This document shows, one piece after another, positions 5,528-7,103 of a DNA stretch of 7,103 nt (position 1 is its first letter; each line of letters opens with the position of its first letter). Position numbers and translations under genes: made by a program. The notes below the pieces were generated by a model. The model was given only the letters and a program-made list of their open reading frames with translations, was not told the origin of the DNA and did not search any database. The DNA is from Planococcus sp. (in: firmicutes) (GTDB lineage: Bacteria > Bacillota > Bacilli > Bacillales_A > Planococcaceae): contig JASLAI010000297.1 in NCBI GenBank assembly GCA_030147225.1, positions 1 to 7,103 of the forward strand. The letters are read 5' to 3'.

Positions 5528-7103
5528 GACAATGCTTCACCATCCTTTTCCGCTTTCTCTACTTTGTCGATTTCATCTTGCTGGTCTGTGTAAGCAGGCA
5601 GTGATGCATAGTCAACAACTTGGTCCAGATCTTTCTTCAAGCCAAACCAATTTTTATTGGTATGCCCAGCTAATAAGATCGTACCATCTGCCTTCTGCTG
5701 AATCCAGAAACGGCGATGGTTAAAGTACATGCCTTGTGCTACACCGATCATGAAGATCAAACCACCAAGTCCAAGAATCGGCAAGGTGCTGTCTTTCCGG
5801 ACAGTAAGACCCGAGACATCACGCGTTTCCACACTTAGGAAAGATAATTTATACTCATTTTCCCCTAAAGGTTCCACTGTGTTCTGGATGGTGATAAAGC
5901 TTGTTTCTCCTTCAGGTGTTTCAGGAGTAGTCAATTTCACCAAAAATCCTGGATTGTTCGGCAATGGGGTGGCCGTTTGCGGCTCTCCGTTTTCGAAGCC
6001 AGAAAAATCCGGATAATATCCGAGCAACTCAACAGTTGAACCACCTTCAAGTTCATACATATCTTCCGGATTAATTAAATCAATGGTCAATTCTCCAAGC
6101 GATTCTTCCGTTTCTTTATTGGTCAGAGCAAATGTCATCGCTCTTAACTCATCCAAACGGTAATCCATCTGATAAATGGCATAGCCATCAAATTTCAATG
6201 GCTGATTGACACGAATTGGATATTCCTTAACGACTTCCTGCGCGTCAGCAGCGCCAGGTAATGCACCTTCTGATGTCTGATACAGAACGACGTCTGTCTG
6301 GTAATTTTTCGCAACCGTACCGACACGATCCAAGGCTTCGCCAAAGATTTCCTCTCCGCCCTCACCCGTATAATTCTCCAGTGCAAAATTCTTACTTTCC
6401 AGGTGATAGCCCGGCACTTCAGGAATAGCTCTGGTTTCTCCTTCACGCAGCCAAAGGCTTTCATCAATATAGAATCCCGGAATCATGCGCAGCATGACTC
6501 CAAATAAGAAGATAATTAACCCAATGTGGTTGACATAAGGACCCCATCTGGAAAAACGGCCTTTTTCGGCTAATAAACCATTCTTCTCTGTACGTACATT
6601 ATATTTCAATTCCTTTAATTTTGTTTCCGCTTTTTGCATCGTATCTTCCGCTCCAGGACCGTTGGCATAGATGCGCTGTTTGTCCATAAAGCTTGGATGA
6701 CGAAGTACCCGTTGATTTTTCAACGATTTATAAAGAGGGACAAAACGGTCTAAACTGGCAATGACCAATGAAATTGCCAGCATTCCGACTAGGGCAATAA
6801 ACCAATAGGAACTGTACAAATCATGAAAACCAAGAAAATGATAAGCACGGCCAATGCTGCCATAGGTATCTGCATAATAGTCCTTGATAGCTGATTCTGT
6901 AGTAGCCGGTACAAAAGCTTGCTGAGGCAAAATTGTACCAATCGCTGCAGCTACCAGTAAGACGACAATGATACTGACCCCGACTTTTACGCTCGAAAAG
7001 AAATTCCAGATTTTGTCTATGATGGATTTGTTATAAGTCTGGGAGCGTCTGGCCGTTCCTTCGTAACGCATATCTACCAGTTTGCTATTTTGTTCTTTTT
7101 CAG
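5524..7103 (-). CDS. resB: Cytochrome c biogenesis protein ResB (CcsB/Ccs1), 5' end beyond window
   Basis: The reading frame is open to the window edge, so the N-terminus is missing. An internal ATG at 7071 would give 515 residues, but it lacks a ribosome site. Ten further in-frame codons precede it (ending NSKLVD before [14 protein letters not shown]), and B. subtilis ResB is longer (about 540) with extra N-terminal sequence. Numbered from that ATG, membrane helices lie at about 29-48, 88-107, 179-198 and 430-448. A large extracytoplasmic domain (about 200-428) lies between the last two, the usual ResB layout. His182 in NHIGLIIF and the segment [22 protein letters not shown] are typical of the family. 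ResB binds apocytochrome and, with ResC, forms the heme delivery and ligation complex. The C-terminal cytoplasmic tail is charged. The TGA overlaps the resC start by four bases. The gene is probably cotranscribed with an upstream resA outside the window. Confidence 0.94.
   Translation of the reverse strand, partial: EKEQNSKLVDMRYEGTARRSQTYNKSIIDKIWNFFSSVKVGVSIIVVLLVAAAIGTILPQQAFVPATTESAIKDYYADTYGSIGRAYHFLGFHDLYSSYWFIALVGMLAISLVIASLDRFVPLYKSLKNQRVLRHPSFMDKQRIYANGPGAEDTMQKAETKLKELKYNVRTEKNGLLAEKGRFSRWGPYVNHIGLIIFLFGVMLRMIPGFYIDESLWLREGETRAIPEVPGYHLESKNFALENYTGEGGEEIFGEALDRVGTVAKNYQTDVVLYQTSEGALPGAADAQEVVKEYPIRVNQPLKFDGYAIYQMDYRLDELRAMTFALTNKETEESLGELTIDLINPEDMYELEGGSTVELLGYYPDFSGFENGEPQTATPLPNNPGFLVKLTTPETPEGETSFITIQNTVEPLGENEYKLSFLSVETRDVSGLTVRKDSTLPILGLGGLIFMIGVAQGMYFNHRRFWIQQKADGTILLAGHTNKNWFGLKKDLDQVVDYASLPAYTDQQDEIDKVEKAEKDGEALS

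Noticed and set aside
5526..6016. Plus-strand open frames (5526-5723, 5729-6016) and minus 6195-6467 within resB
   Set aside because: They fall entirely inside a well-supported ResB coding frame and look like random translations.

Overview
The window carries six protein genes, all on the minus strand. Read in the direction of transcription (high to low coordinates) the order is resB (5' end cut off by the window) - resC - terminator - resD - resE - sigX - rsiX (3' end cut off). This is the cytochrome c maturation / redox two-component / ECF sigma block known from Bacillus subtilis (resABCDE-sigX-rsiX). resA is not present and would be expected just beyond position 7103. The host is therefore a Firmicute of the order Bacillales. 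The strong GGAGG-type ribosome sites, moderate GC content and very acidic proteins would suit a Planococcaceae-like member (Planococcus, Sporosarcina and relatives), but that family placement is a guess made without a database search.

Region by region: 5524-7103 is resB, overlapping resC (4343-5527) by four bases (ATGA). Together they encode the ResB-ResC (CcsB-CcsA) membrane complex that moves and attaches heme for c-type cytochromes. A perfect 12-bp GC-rich hairpin with a T-rich tail begins nine bases after the resC stop, so the maturation genes and the regulatory genes are probably separate transcription units with some read-through. The 151-base gap 4192-4342 holds this terminator, a second imperfect inverted repeat and a TTGACA-type promoter candidate for resD. 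resD (3475-4191) and resE (1701-3482) overlap by eight bases and encode a complete OmpR-type response regulator and its membrane histidine kinase. sigX (1121-1654) follows 46 bases after resE and overlaps rsiX (1-1131) by 11 bases.

How it works together: ResE senses a respiratory or redox signal and phosphorylates ResD, which in B. subtilis activates respiration and cytochrome biogenesis genes, including resA-C. SigX is a cell-envelope ECF sigma factor held by the membrane anti-sigma factor RsiX. The most informative regulatory feature is a SigX-type promoter, TGTAAC - 16 bases - CGAC, whose -35 element contains the resE stop codon. It implies autoregulation of sigX-rsiX, and it supports a TTG start for sigX over an upstream in-frame GTG.

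No mobile element, RNA gene, CRISPR array or undescribed system is visible. The observations of interest concern regulation and gene ends within a conserved locus.
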